Shown one piece after another: positions 35,871 to 44,240 of a stretch of DNA of 64,000 nucleotides. Each line of letters begins with the position of its first letter. Within the stretch, counting starts at the first letter, position 1. The stretch spans positions 188,955-252,954 of the forward strand of contig DIJC01000014.1 in assembly GCA_002421005.1 (NCBI GenBank). The letters run 5' to 3'. A program made the translations under genes and the position numbers. Source of the DNA: Enterobacteriaceae bacterium UBA5654. Lineage in GTDB: Bacteria > Pseudomonadota > Gammaproteobacteria > Enterobacterales > Enterobacteriaceae. The notes beneath the pieces are model-generated. The model ran no database searches. It was not told the origin of the DNA and saw only the letters and a list, made by a program, of their open reading frames with translations.

Positions 35871-36584
35871 ATGCTGCCCATTCGCTCAGCTCTTTGTGCG
35901 CTCCTGGTGATGTCCTTCGCCGCCCATGCTGAGATCAGCGAAGAGGAGGTCAATGCCGCCTGTGCCAAAGTGCCGGATTACGCCCGCGACGGCGAGCAGG
36001 CTTATAAAGCCAAAAATTATGCTAAAGCGTATAACGCCTTTGCAAAACAGGTGATCTGGAGTGAAAGCTGCGACCTCGGAGATAGCGCCATTGCCACCGC
36101 GTACAATAACGTCGCCCTGACGCTGATCCGACAAAAGAATTACCGCGAGGCGCAGGCCTGGCTGATGCTGATGCCAAAGGATCCGAAGTCGGCTTATAAC
36201 CTTGGCATGATCAAAGATAAACTGGCCGCGCTGCCGCCAGCCACTTCCCCTGCGGGCGAATACTGGCAGTATGCCGGGGGGTCGGCATGGAATACGCTGA
36301 CGCTAAAAGCAGGAAAATCCGCCGGAGAATATCAGGCGGATTATATGGGCTATTACTTTGGCATCATGGGCGCGTGGAATGGCCCGAATACCGGTGAATT
36401 TTCCGCACCGGTACGGTTAAAAGACGGCAAAGGCGTCATTGCCGTGCGCGATGGTGCCATTGCGAACTGCGATATCGCCCTGACCGTCGCGCCGGATGAA
36501 GCCGAACTCAAAACCGATCAACCTCAGGAGTGCGGCTTCGGTCATAACGTCGATGCCAACGGCACGTTTGTCCGGGTGAAATAA
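35871..36584 (+). CDS. Secreted TPR-like protein of unknown function
   Basis: 237 aa from the ATG at 35871, which has AAGGA about 10 bp upstream; the frame is open 21 codons further. Sec signal peptide MLPIRSALCALLVMSFAAHA, cleavage predicted before EIS. The mature N-terminal half has helix-turn-helix pairs of TPR/Sel1 type (EQAYKAKNYAKAYNAFAKQV; AYNNVALTLIRQKNYREAQAWL). The C-terminal half is beta-rich (GEYQADYMGYYFGIMGAW). Five cysteines in the mature chain allow disulfides. Not recognised as a named family. It lies downstream of baeR with its own 151-bp upstream gap and converges on the DUF3999 gene. Confidence 0.75.
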   Translation: MLPIRSALCALLVMSFAAHAEISEEEVNAACAKVPDYARDGEQAYKAKNYAKAYNAFAKQVIWSESCDLGDSAIATAYNNVALTLIRQKNYREAQAWLMLMPKDPKSAYNLGMIKDKLAALPPATSPAGEYWQYAGGSAWNTLTLKAGKSAGEYQADYMGYYFGIMGAWNGPNTGEFSAPVRLKDGKGVIAVRDGAIANCDIALTVAPDEAELKTDQPQECGFGHNVDANGTFVRVK

Positions 36585-36590
36585 TCCACC

Positions 36591-36614
36591 GCGCCCTCTT
36601 ACGGATGAGGGCGC
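36591..36614. terminator. Bidirectional hairpin between convergent genes
   Basis: GCGCCCTC (36591-36598) pairs perfectly with GAGGGCGC (36607-36614), sitting between the stops of the TPR-like gene and the DUF3999 gene. No U-run on either strand. Confidence 0.6.
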
Positions 36615-37963
36615 TACCCCTGACGTTTAAACTCCCGCCATACGCGCAGCATCAGCACCACCAGCCCGGCGACACCGACAAGCAGCACGCCCCACAGCAG
36701 GAGTTTATTCAGCATACTGGCACGCTCGGCCGGATCGGTCGCCGTCAGCCGCGCTTCGCCGCCGAGCGTCACCTCATCCCCGGCGTAGGCCCAGGGTAAA
36801 AGGGTGGCGTCAGGCATTGACGGTGGCAGCAGCGCGTTGGCACTCAGCGCCTGCGGCTGGGCGGCTTTATTTCCCCACGCCAGCAGGTAAGGCGGATTTC
36901 CCTGGGCATTGAAGGCCAGCGTGCGCTTTTCACGCAGCCCCGTTACCCGTGGCAGTTCCTTGCCCCACTGCTGATGAATCCCTTTCAGGCGGATGCCCTG
37001 GATCACCTTGCCATCCAGCGCCAGCGGCATCGGGTCGTAGCCACTGACCGCATAAGCCACCAGTTTGGTCAGCGGATGCCAGCTATCGGACGCCGAGCTG
37101 CGGTATTCAATATCCAAAGGCAGCACGCTATTTTTAACCGTGGGCACGATCCTCACGGCGTTTAACGGCTGCGGTTGCTGCCAGAAATAGTGCGCTTCAT
37201 CCGCCGAAACCGCCTGCGCCCGTGGTGAAAGCCGCAGCATCTCCTGGGCCGGTTGCAGATCGCGGCTCACCGCCTGCGCCGCTTTAATATTCAACTTTGG
37301 CACCGCCTGGGGATCGCGCGCCAGCACCAGCCAGTATTTATGTGCGCCGTCGACATCCAGCGTATTAAGCTGTAGCCGGTCGCTGCCCGAATTCAGATCC
37401 ATCAGCGGGACGTCTTCAGCAATCCGCGACCATGACTTAAGATCGCTGCTGTAAAAAACGTCCACACTGGTTTGCCAGTTTTCAGTCAGCCGCGACCACT
37501 CAAGACGAATTTGATCGATGCCGGGCTGGTCCAGCATCTTATCGCCCAGTTCAAGCAGCCAGCCCCGCTGCGTGGCCTGAGGCTTTTCCGCCCACAGGGT
37601 CACCTCCAGCCCGGAGCCAGAGCGCAGAGAAACCTCGTCCGGCGATCGGGAAGCCGTCTGATTCATTGTATAAACCCGCAGCGGAATGTCCTTCTCTCTC
37701 CCCGGGCGCGCGGCAGGCAGGCTCCAGGCGAACGGCAGATTCTGCCCCTGCCCGTTGAACACCCGCACGTCGCGCAGATCCGGCCAGACGCTTTGCTCAT
37801 ACACCTTTTCCGGCAACTCCACCTGATAATACGGCTCGCTGCCGTCGGTGGTCAGCGAGATGCCCCAGGCAAAATCATTCGGCGCGTCCGCAGCCTGAGC
37901 TATCGTCGCCCCGACCAGCGTTAACCCGCCCAGCAGAACGGCATGTAATACGATCCTTTTCAT
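36614..37963 (-). CDS. DUF3999 periplasmic protein with C-terminal membrane anchor
   Basis: 449 aa. Signal peptide (MKRIVLHAVLLGGLTLVGATIAQA), a large beta-rich periplasmic body resembling galactose-binding/discoidin folds (SYLxxSDL-type strands, VFYSSDLKSWSRIAEDV), and one C-terminal membrane helix (LLLWGVLLVGVAGLVVLML) with a basic tail. This matches DUF3999, which usually accompanies DUF2339. No catalytic motif seen. Overlaps the upstream DUF2339 gene by 4 bp (ATGA), so the two are translated together and probably form an envelope complex. Absent from this interval in K-12. Confidence 0.8.
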   Translation of the reverse strand: MKRIVLHAVLLGGLTLVGATIAQAADAPNDFAWGISLTTDGSEPYYQVELPEKVYEQSVWPDLRDVRVFNGQGQNLPFAWSLPAARPGREKDIPLRVYTMNQTASRSPDEVSLRSGSGLEVTLWAEKPQATQRGWLLELGDKMLDQPGIDQIRLEWSRLTENWQTSVDVFYSSDLKSWSRIAEDVPLMDLNSGSDRLQLNTLDVDGAHKYWLVLARDPQAVPKLNIKAAQAVSRDLQPAQEMLRLSPRAQAVSADEAHYFWQQPQPLNAVRIVPTVKNSVLPLDIEYRSSASDSWHPLTKLVAYAVSGYDPMPLALDGKVIQGIRLKGIHQQWGKELPRVTGLREKRTLAFNAQGNPPYLLAWGNKAAQPQALSANALLPPSMPDATLLPWAYAGDEVTLGGEARLTATDPAERASMLNKLLLWGVLLVGVAGLVVLMLRVWREFKRQG

Positions 37964-40626
37964 TTATCTGTCCTCTCGCGGGTCATTTTTTCCTGTCCGG
38001 GAGGTAACGGAGAGAAATAACCAATGATTAAAATCAGTACCGCCACGCCAATAAACGCCACCGCGCGCAGTAAACCGCCGCCGCCCGCGCTATCGACCAG
38101 AAAGAGTTTAATGACCACCACCCCCAGCAGCGCCGCACCGGTAAACCAGCCGATGCGGTAATTACGCCGGGTGGCGAGCGCCATGACGCCCAGCGCGGAT
38201 AATCCCCACAGCAGGGCAAAAGTGGTCTGGATGAGACGCGAATCCCACAGCGTTTCGACGCGCCAGGCGGTATCAGAGTAGTACGCCAGCGCGCGCAGCA
38301 AAATGCCGTTGCCCCACCAGAAAACGACGGCGGCGCTGAATATCGCCATTGCCCGCCCCGCCTGCGGATAGAGCACCCGGCCAATTCTGCGCCACCAGAG
38401 GATCAACGTCAGCAGGGTGAGCATGGCGCTCTCTTCAAGCGGGTTAAACAGCGGAATGTACTGCCAGTCCGGCATCACGCCGTCCAGCAGATTGGCAAAC
38501 AGCAGGAACAGCACCGCCAGCGGGATCAGCGGCAGCACGCCCCAGAAGGCGTACAGCTGCCGGTAACGCGCCACCGGCCAGATCCCCCGGCGCAGCGCAA
38601 TCAGCACGGTTTTGATCGCCAGCGCGATGGCGGTGACTCTCGCCGCTTCCCGCCACTCGTCCATTCCCCACGCCAACCGGGCGGTCTGCCAGAAAATCTC
38701 GCCGCCAAGCGCCAGCAGGATGCTCCAGAACAGCGCCAGATGCAGCCCATAGCGTAGCGGGAATTTGACCGGCGGCACCATTTCACGGCGCAGCAGGAAA
38801 ATCGCGATAGCCAGCACGGGCAGCCAGATAAGATTCAGCCAGCCCGCGTGCAGCGGCGAGGTATCGACCAGCACCTGCCAGAGGACGACGCCGATCATCA
38901 TCGGCCACAGCAGCCAGACCGCATAGCGCAGCGCGCGCCAGTGCAGACGCATCCCCGCCCGCCGCCATAGCAGGCTGGAGGCGGCGACCAGCGCCAGCAG
39001 CAGGAAAATCTCCCGCTGCAAAGGCAGTTGCAGCAGCCACAGCGTTCCCATCAGACACGCCATCCACAGCGCGATACCGCCGCCAAGCAGCCCCAGGCTT
39101 ATCAGCCGCCACAGCGCGTGGATGCGCACGACGCGCCAGATATAGCTGGCGCTCAGCCAGCTTAGCGCCAGGATCGCAAACACGATGCTGAACGACAGCG
39201 CGCCGATGCCGTTTTGCCACGCCCACAGCGCCGATCCCAGCGCCAGTAGCTGGAGGGCGGTGCCGCTGTAGCTCATGCGGATCTGTTTTTGCGTATGCCC
39301 AAGCCAGAGCACACCCACTCCTTCCAGCGCCCAGGCCATTGAGGTCCACTGTGCTGACAGCGCCAGCGGGATCGCCAGAGTGGCAAAGACGCCGCCCAGC
39401 GCCAGCGCGGCAATCACAATTTGCCTGCCGAGCGACGGATAGCGTTTCATCGCCACCCACGCCAGCAGCAGATAGCCTGCGGCAAAGAACAACGCGGAGA
39501 ACGCCGGGCCAAACGCCCAGTGGCGGGTTATCGCATACTGCATTCCGAAGCCGACCAGCGGCGTACCAAACAGCAGTACGCCGTCAATGATTTTCTCTCC
39601 TGGCCGCCGGGAGCGCAGCGCCAGTGCCACGCTCAGCACGCCGAAAATAAGCAAATTGGCCAGCAGGAATAGCTGGCAGCTAAACCAGAATTCAGGCCGG
39701 TAGTCCTGCCATCCCCACAATCCGCCAATGCCGAAGGTAAACACAAAGCCGAGCAGGTTAAGCGGGCGCCAGGGTTGCCAGATACTGATGGCGAGAATGC
39801 CGATCGACAGCAGCAGATAGTAGGAGAACAGCCCGACGTGACTGCCACCGCCGGTAGAGAGCAGAATGGGCGACAGATAGCCACCGATGCTGGCGAGCAT
39901 CGCCAGGCTTAGCGCCCGCTGCATCACCGCCAGCCCTACGCTTGCGGCACAGACCACCAGCATCAGGCCAAAGGCGAGAAAATGTGGCAGCAGGTGATAC
40001 AGCCGGAACGCGCCGAAAATAGTGATGTATAGCGCGCCGACGGCCCCGCCCTGGAGGATCAACGCATAGAGCGGATTTTTAAGCCGCAGACGCCAGCCAA
40101 CGGCAAGCAGCGCAATGCCCGCCAGCGCCGCCCCGGTCAGGCGCAGTTCGATGGGGAACAGATCGCGCTCGACGCTGTATTTGACCAGGAAGGCCAGCCC
40201 GAAAAACAGCAGGATGATACCGATTTTTGCCAGCGGATTGCCCCGGGTAAACCAGCTCAGCAGGCCCATCACCGGCTGCGGAAGCGCGTATTTCTCTTTC
40301 TGCGGCGGTGCATTTTCCCAGACTTCCGCCGCTGGTACAGGCTCATCAAGCGGACGCGGCGCGTCAGGCTCCGGCAATGGCGGCTCGAAGGACGGCATCT
40401 CTGGCGGCGCGGTAGCCGCGAAGGTTTCCGCGACCGGCGGTACGGTCTCACGCAGCGGAAGTTCGGCGCGGGCAAGCTGGTTTTGCAGCTCCGCGACCTG
40501 CGCCGTCAGGCGGTCGATTTGATACTGGTTACGTCGTCCTTTTGCCAGCGCGTTAAACGCCAGCGCGGGCAGCAAGACCAGGTAAAAAAGCGCGACAATA
40601 ATGCCAAAAATGACGATCTCATCCAT
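37960..40626 (-). CDS. DUF2339 polytopic membrane protein
   Basis: 888 aa. N-terminal membrane helix, a coiled-coil (QYQIDRLTAQVAELQNQLARA), a Pro/Ala-rich linker (residues about 60-110), then a very hydrophobic region with roughly two dozen helices up to the C-terminus. DUF2339 signature around GLLSWFTRGNPLAKIGIILLFFGLAFLVKY. Function unknown in all members I know. It is divergent from trhP and first of a two-gene operon with DUF3999. The topology suggests a transporter or scaffold rather than an enzyme, but this is inference. Confidence 0.8.
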   Translation of the reverse strand: MDEIVIFGIIVALFYLVLLPALAFNALAKGRRNQYQIDRLTAQVAELQNQLARAELPLRETVPPVAETFAATAPPEMPSFEPPLPEPDAPRPLDEPVPAAEVWENAPPQKEKYALPQPVMGLLSWFTRGNPLAKIGIILLFFGLAFLVKYSVERDLFPIELRLTGAALAGIALLAVGWRLRLKNPLYALILQGGAVGALYITIFGAFRLYHLLPHFLAFGLMLVVCAASVGLAVMQRALSLAMLASIGGYLSPILLSTGGGSHVGLFSYYLLLSIGILAISIWQPWRPLNLLGFVFTFGIGGLWGWQDYRPEFWFSCQLFLLANLLIFGVLSVALALRSRRPGEKIIDGVLLFGTPLVGFGMQYAITRHWAFGPAFSALFFAAGYLLLAWVAMKRYPSLGRQIVIAALALGGVFATLAIPLALSAQWTSMAWALEGVGVLWLGHTQKQIRMSYSGTALQLLALGSALWAWQNGIGALSFSIVFAILALSWLSASYIWRVVRIHALWRLISLGLLGGGIALWMACLMGTLWLLQLPLQREIFLLLALVAASSLLWRRAGMRLHWRALRYAVWLLWPMMIGVVLWQVLVDTSPLHAGWLNLIWLPVLAIAIFLLRREMVPPVKFPLRYGLHLALFWSILLALGGEIFWQTARLAWGMDEWREAARVTAIALAIKTVLIALRRGIWPVARYRQLYAFWGVLPLIPLAVLFLLFANLLDGVMPDWQYIPLFNPLEESAMLTLLTLILWWRRIGRVLYPQAGRAMAIFSAAVVFWWGNGILLRALAYYSDTAWRVETLWDSRLIQTTFALLWGLSALGVMALATRRNYRIGWFTGAALLGVVVIKLFLVDSAGGGGLLRAVAFIGVAVLILIIGYFSPLPPGQEKMTRERTDK

Positions 40627-40855
40627 GTCTTTTCCTTAAACCACAATCCGCTTCGCTGGTGGGAAATCATTTTCACTATAGCTGAAAAGCGCGGGAGCGT
40701 AGTATCTGCGGGTAAAGCCCTGCTGAGAACCCGCGCCCGGCATGTTTACTCTCCGCCCGCGATAGCGTTACAATGCCCGCCCTTAATGTGGGGGCACTCC
40801 CCCAACCGCTTCCGCTAACGAGGCGGATCTGACCTGTCATCAGAACGAGAACATC

Positions 40856-42217
40856 ATGTTTAAACCGGAACTCCTTTCCCCGGCGGGAACGCTGAAAAAT
40901 ATGCGTTACGCCTTCGCCTATGGCGCGGATGCCGTCTATGCGGGCCAGCCCCGCTACTCGCTGCGGGTGCGTAATAATGAATTCAACCACGAGAATTTGC
41001 AGCTTGGCATTAATGAAGCCCACGCGCTCGGTAAAAAATTCTACGTGGTAGTTAACATTGCCCCGCATAACGCCAAGCTGAAAACCTTTATCCGTGATTT
41101 AACACCGGTGGTGGAAATGGGGCCGGACGCGCTGATTATGTCCGATCCGGGTTTAATTATGCTGGTGCGGGAAAACTTTCCGCAGATGGCCGTTCATCTC
41201 TCCGTGCAGGCTAATGCCGTCAACTGGGCGACGGTGAAATTCTGGCAGCAAATGGGGCTGACCCGTGTGATCCTCTCCCGCGAGCTGTCGCTGGATGAAA
41301 TCGCAGAAATCCGCGCCCAGGTGCCGGAAATGGAAATTGAGATTTTCGTTCACGGCGCGCTGTGCATGGCCTATTCCGGTCGCTGCCTGCTCTCCGGCTA
41401 TATCAATAAACGCGATCCGAACCAGGGCACCTGCACCAACGCCTGCCGTTGGGAATATAACGTTCAGGAAGGCAAAGAAGATACCGTCGGCAATATTGTG
41501 CATAAGTATGAGCCTATTGCGGTGCATAACGTCGAGCCGACGCTGGGCATTGGCGCGCCGACGGATAAAGTCTTTATGATCGAAGAGGCGAAACGCCCGG
41601 GCGAATATATGACCGCGTTCGAAGACGAGCACGGCACTTATATTATGAACTCGAAAGATCTGCGGGCGATTGCTCACGTTGAGCGCTTAACTCAGATGGG
41701 CGTCCATTCGCTGAAAATCGAAGGCCGGACCAAATCTTTTTATTACTGCGCCCGCACCGCGCAGGTATACCGCAAAGCCATTGACGATGCCGCTGCCGGA
41801 AAACCGTTTGATACCAGCCTGCTGGAAACGCTGGAAGGTCTGGCCCATCGCGGTTATACCGAAGGTTTCCTGCGTCGCCATACGCATGATGATTATCAGA
41901 ACTACGAATACGGTTACTCGGTTTCTGAGCGCCAGCAGTTTGTCGGTGAATTTACCGGTGAGCGCAACGGCGACCTTGCGGCGGTCGCGGTGAAAAATAA
42001 ATTCTCCGTCGGCGACAGCCTGGAATTAATGACGCCGCAGGGCAACGTGAATTTCACCCTTGAGCATATGGAAAACGCGAAAGGCGAAGCAATGCCGGTC
42101 GCACCGGGCGACGGCTATACCGTCTGGCTGCCAGTGCCGCAGGAAATGGCGCTGGATTACGCGCTGTTAATGCGTAACTTTGACGGGCAAAGTACGCGTA
42201 ATCCGCACGCCAGTTAA
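40856..42217 (+). CDS. trhP: tRNA 5-hydroxyuridine synthesis protein TrhP (U32 family)
   Basis: 453 aa, same length as E. coli YegQ/TrhP. U32 peptidase-like protein; in E. coli it supports prephenate-dependent formation of 5-hydroxyuridine at tRNA wobble U34. Conserved blocks are unbroken: LSPAGTLKNMRYAFAYGADA, the cysteine set LCMAYSGRCLLSGY and NQGTCTNACRWEY that probably binds an iron-sulfur cluster, and SLKIEGRTKSFYYCA. Followed by cyaR as in K-12. yegP, its K-12 left neighbour, is missing here. Confidence 0.96.
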   Translation: MFKPELLSPAGTLKNMRYAFAYGADAVYAGQPRYSLRVRNNEFNHENLQLGINEAHALGKKFYVVVNIAPHNAKLKTFIRDLTPVVEMGPDALIMSDPGLIMLVRENFPQMAVHLSVQANAVNWATVKFWQQMGLTRVILSRELSLDEIAEIRAQVPEMEIEIFVHGALCMAYSGRCLLSGYINKRDPNQGTCTNACRWEYNVQEGKEDTVGNIVHKYEPIAVHNVEPTLGIGAPTDKVFMIEEAKRPGEYMTAFEDEHGTYIMNSKDLRAIAHVERLTQMGVHSLKIEGRTKSFYYCARTAQVYRKAIDDAAAGKPFDTSLLETLEGLAHRGYTEGFLRRHTHDDYQNYEYGYSVSERQQFVGEFTGERNGDLAAVAVKNKFSVGDSLELMTPQGNVNFTLEHMENAKGEAMPVAPGDGYTVWLPVPQEMALDYALLMRNFDGQSTRNPHAS

Positions 42218-42277
42218 AACAACAGCAGCCCGCTTAATTTCACTGAACGTTAAAATAAGCGAGCCGATGAGCAGATC

Positions 42278-42293
42278 TTAGAATCGGATCACA
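42278..42293 (+). promoter_or_regulatory. CRP site and promoter of cyaR
   Basis: TTAGA-N6-TCACA matches the CRP consensus with one perfect half. Its centre (42285.5) is about 42 bp before the predicted cyaR start at 42328, a class II activator position. A -10 TATTAT lies at 42315-42320. K-12 cyaR is CRP-activated from the same arrangement. Confidence 0.75.
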
Positions 42294-42327
42294 GACGAAT
42301 GCGCGCGGACTCAATATTATCCGTCGT

Positions 42328-42413
42328 GCTGAAAAACATAACTCATAAATGCTAGTTGTACCAGGAACCACCTCCTTAGCCTGCGTAATCTCCCTTACGC
42401 AGGCGTATTTTTT
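42328..42413 (+). ncRNA. cyaR: CyaR small RNA
   Basis: 86 nt, nearly identical to E. coli CyaR in the same trhP-downstream location. It begins GCTGAAAAACATAAC, contains the single-stranded seed region around ACCAGGAACCACCTCCTTAG, and ends in a terminator stem (GCCTGCGTAA...TTACGCAGGC) with a U-tail. Hfq-dependent repressor of ompX, luxS, nadE and yqaE in E. coli, induced by cAMP-CRP. The terminator stem has compensatory changes relative to K-12. Confidence 0.95.
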
Positions 42414-42499
42414 CCCCCTAATATTTCAGCGTGTTCTTACACGCACATTCCCTTCCTGAGATACACTTGTCTGCATGTTGCGTTAAGAGGCAAAAATGG

Positions 42500-43399
42500 A
42501 TGGCAAACTTTCCCGCCAGCTTACTTATTCTGAATGGTAAAAATGCCGGCGACGATCTGCTGCGCGAAGCAATTTATATGCTGCGTAATGAAGGCGTGGT
42601 GATCCACGTGCGCGTGACGTGGGAGAAAGGCGATGCCGCGCGCTACGTCGAGGAAGCCTGCGAGCTGGGCGTTGAAACCATTATCGCCGGGGGCGGTGAT
42701 GGCACGATCAACGAAGTCTCTACCGCCCTGATCCAGTTACCGGGTGAGCACGTTCCGGCGATGGGGATACTGCCGCTCGGCACCGCCAATGATTTTGCCA
42801 CCAGCGCGGGGGTGCCGGATACGCTGGATAAAGCCCTGAAGCTGGCCATTGCCGGTAACGCCGTGGCAGTTGATATTGCGCGGGTGAATAATAAAACCTG
42901 TTTTATCAATATGGCGACGGGCGGATTCGGTCCGCGCATCACCAGCGAAACGCCGGAAAAGCTGAAAGCCGCGCTCGGCGGCGTCTCCTATCTGATCCAT
43001 GGCCTGATGCGCATGGATACGCTGACGCCTGACCGCTGCGAAATACGCGGCGAAAATTTTCACTGGCAGGGCGATGCGCTGGTGATTGGCATTGGTAACG
43101 GCCGTCAGGCGGGCGGCGGACAGCAGCTTTGCCCGGATGCGCTGATTAACGATGGCCTGCTACACCTGCGCGTGTTTACCGGTGACGGACTGCTGCCCGC
43201 GATTTTCACCACCCTGACCCAGCCGCAGGACAGCCCGAATATTATCGACGGCGCATCGTCGTGGTTCGAAGTCAGCGCCCCGCACGACATCACCTTTAAC
43301 CTTGACGGCGAGCCGCTGCGCGGTCAACTGTTCCGCATTGAGATCCTCCCCGGCGCGCTGCGCTGCCGGTTGCCGCCGGATTGCCCGCTGCTACGCTAG
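42500..43399 (+). CDS. yegS: Lipid kinase YegS
   Basis: 299 aa, same as E. coli. Diacylglycerol-kinase-like fold; phosphorylates phosphatidylglycerol in vitro. Nucleotide motif GGGDGTINEV (residues about 65-74), then LPLGTANDFA and the C-terminal FNLDGEPL metal/catalytic region. Start at 42500 (MANFPASLLILNG) aligns with E. coli and has AGAGG upstream. The frame is open 23 codons further back, into the region just after CyaR. Confidence 0.95.
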   Translation: MANFPASLLILNGKNAGDDLLREAIYMLRNEGVVIHVRVTWEKGDAARYVEEACELGVETIIAGGGDGTINEVSTALIQLPGEHVPAMGILPLGTANDFATSAGVPDTLDKALKLAIAGNAVAVDIARVNNKTCFINMATGGFGPRITSETPEKLKAALGGVSYLIHGLMRMDTLTPDRCEIRGENFHWQGDALVIGIGNGRQAGGGQQLCPDALINDGLLHLRVFTGDGLLPAIFTTLTQPQDSPNIIDGASSWFEVSAPHDITFNLDGEPLRGQLFRIEILPGALRCRLPPDCPLLR

Positions 43400-43407
43400 C
43401 TCGCTGG

Positions 43408-43435
43408 CCCCGCCCTCTTCAGGCGGCGGGTTTTA
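43408..43435 (+). terminator. Terminator of yegS
   Basis: CCCGCC (43409-43414) pairs with GGCGGG (43425-43430), followed by TTTT, directly after the yegS stop. Confidence 0.8.
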
Positions 43436-43440
43436 CGGTA

Positions 43441-43508
43441 AAAAGGTAAGCGCTGAATCCTCCTGAAATGAGACCGTTTACATCCGGGAAGTGTGATTCA
43501 GCGCTTAC
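43441..43508 (-). terminator. Long stem-loop ending the dal operon, candidate 3'-UTR RNA
   Basis: On the minus strand GTAAGCGCTGAATC and GATTCAGCGCTTAC (plus 43495-43508 and 43446-43459) form a perfect 14-bp stem, followed by CTTTTT. This is a credible rho-independent terminator for the HAD gene just upstream. The 35-nt loop is unusually long for a simple terminator. Confidence 0.7.
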
Positions 43509-43522
43509 GGGTTGGTTAACGA

Positions 43523-44188
43523 TCAGGCGCTGAGCGGCTGTGGCAGGGAAAAATCCACCACCAGTTCGCAGAGCGTCCGGTAGTTTCCGGCAGCGAGGTG
43601 AAATTTTTCATCGTCGCAGCGGGGGGAAACCACGTAAGTCCGCATTCCCGCGCGGTGGGCGGCCAAAAAACCGTTGCCGCTGTCTTCAATCACCAGACAG
43701 TGCTGCGGGGCCAGATCCAGTTTGACCGCCGTCGCCAGATACACCGCCGGATCGGGCTTGCCCCGTATTACATCCGCCGCGCTGGTGATGACGTCGAAAT
43801 ACTTCCACAAATCGAGTTTATCAAACACCACCTGAATCACCCGGTGGGCCGATGACGTCGCCAGCGCGATTTTGTAGTCCTGCTGACGGAAATAGTCGAG
43901 CGCTTCGTACAGCCCTTTCATCGCCACGCCGTACTGGTCGATCAGGCTGACCACACGGGTCAGGATCGATGCTTCCAGCACGACAGGGTTAATATCCAGC
44001 GCGAATTTTTCCTGCCAGATCCGCGCTATTTCATCTGAGCGTCTGCCGGTCGTCAGCTGCTCGCACGCTTCATGCGTAACCGTCACGCCAAACTCAGCCA
44101 GCGTAGTGATTTGAGCGCTCTGCCATAATGCTTCGGAGTCGATAATCACTCCATCCATGTCAAAAACAACGGCTTTAGCGTTCTTCAT
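43523..44188 (-). CDS. HAD-superfamily sugar-phosphate phosphatase (HxpB/YniC-like)
   Basis: 221 aa. HAD motif I VVFDMDGVIIDSEALW (nucleophile Asp10, acid/base Asp12), alpha-helical cap domain, motif II LATSSAHRV, motif III Lys in RGKPDPAVYL, motif IV VIEDSGNG. Similar in size and layout to E. coli YniC/HxpB and YbiV-type hexitol/sugar phosphatases. Last gene of the dalD-dalK-dalT direction, 52 bp after dalT with a hairpin between. Likely dephosphorylates a stray pentitol or pentulose phosphate (inference). Specificity not predictable. Confidence 0.82.
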   Translation of the reverse strand: MKNAKAVVFDMDGVIIDSEALWQSAQITTLAEFGVTVTHEACEQLTTGRRSDEIARIWQEKFALDINPVVLEASILTRVVSLIDQYGVAMKGLYEALDYFRQQDYKIALATSSAHRVIQVVFDKLDLWKYFDVITSAADVIRGKPDPAVYLATAVKLDLAPQHCLVIEDSGNGFLAAHRAGMRTYVVSPRCDDEKFHLAAGNYRTLCELVVDFSLPQPLSA

Positions 44189-44205
44189 AACAATATCCCT
44201 AAATA

Positions 44206-44231
44206 GCTGGCATAACGCCCGTTATACCAGC
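44206..44231 (-). other. Intra-operon hairpin between dalT and the phosphatase gene
   Basis: GCTGGCATAAC (44206-44216) and GTTATACCAGC (44221-44231) form an 11-bp stem with one mismatch and a 4-nt loop. On the minus-strand transcript it is followed by TATTT. It may attenuate expression of the last gene or stabilise the upstream mRNA end. Confidence 0.5.
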
Positions 44232-44240
44232 AGGTTTAAA

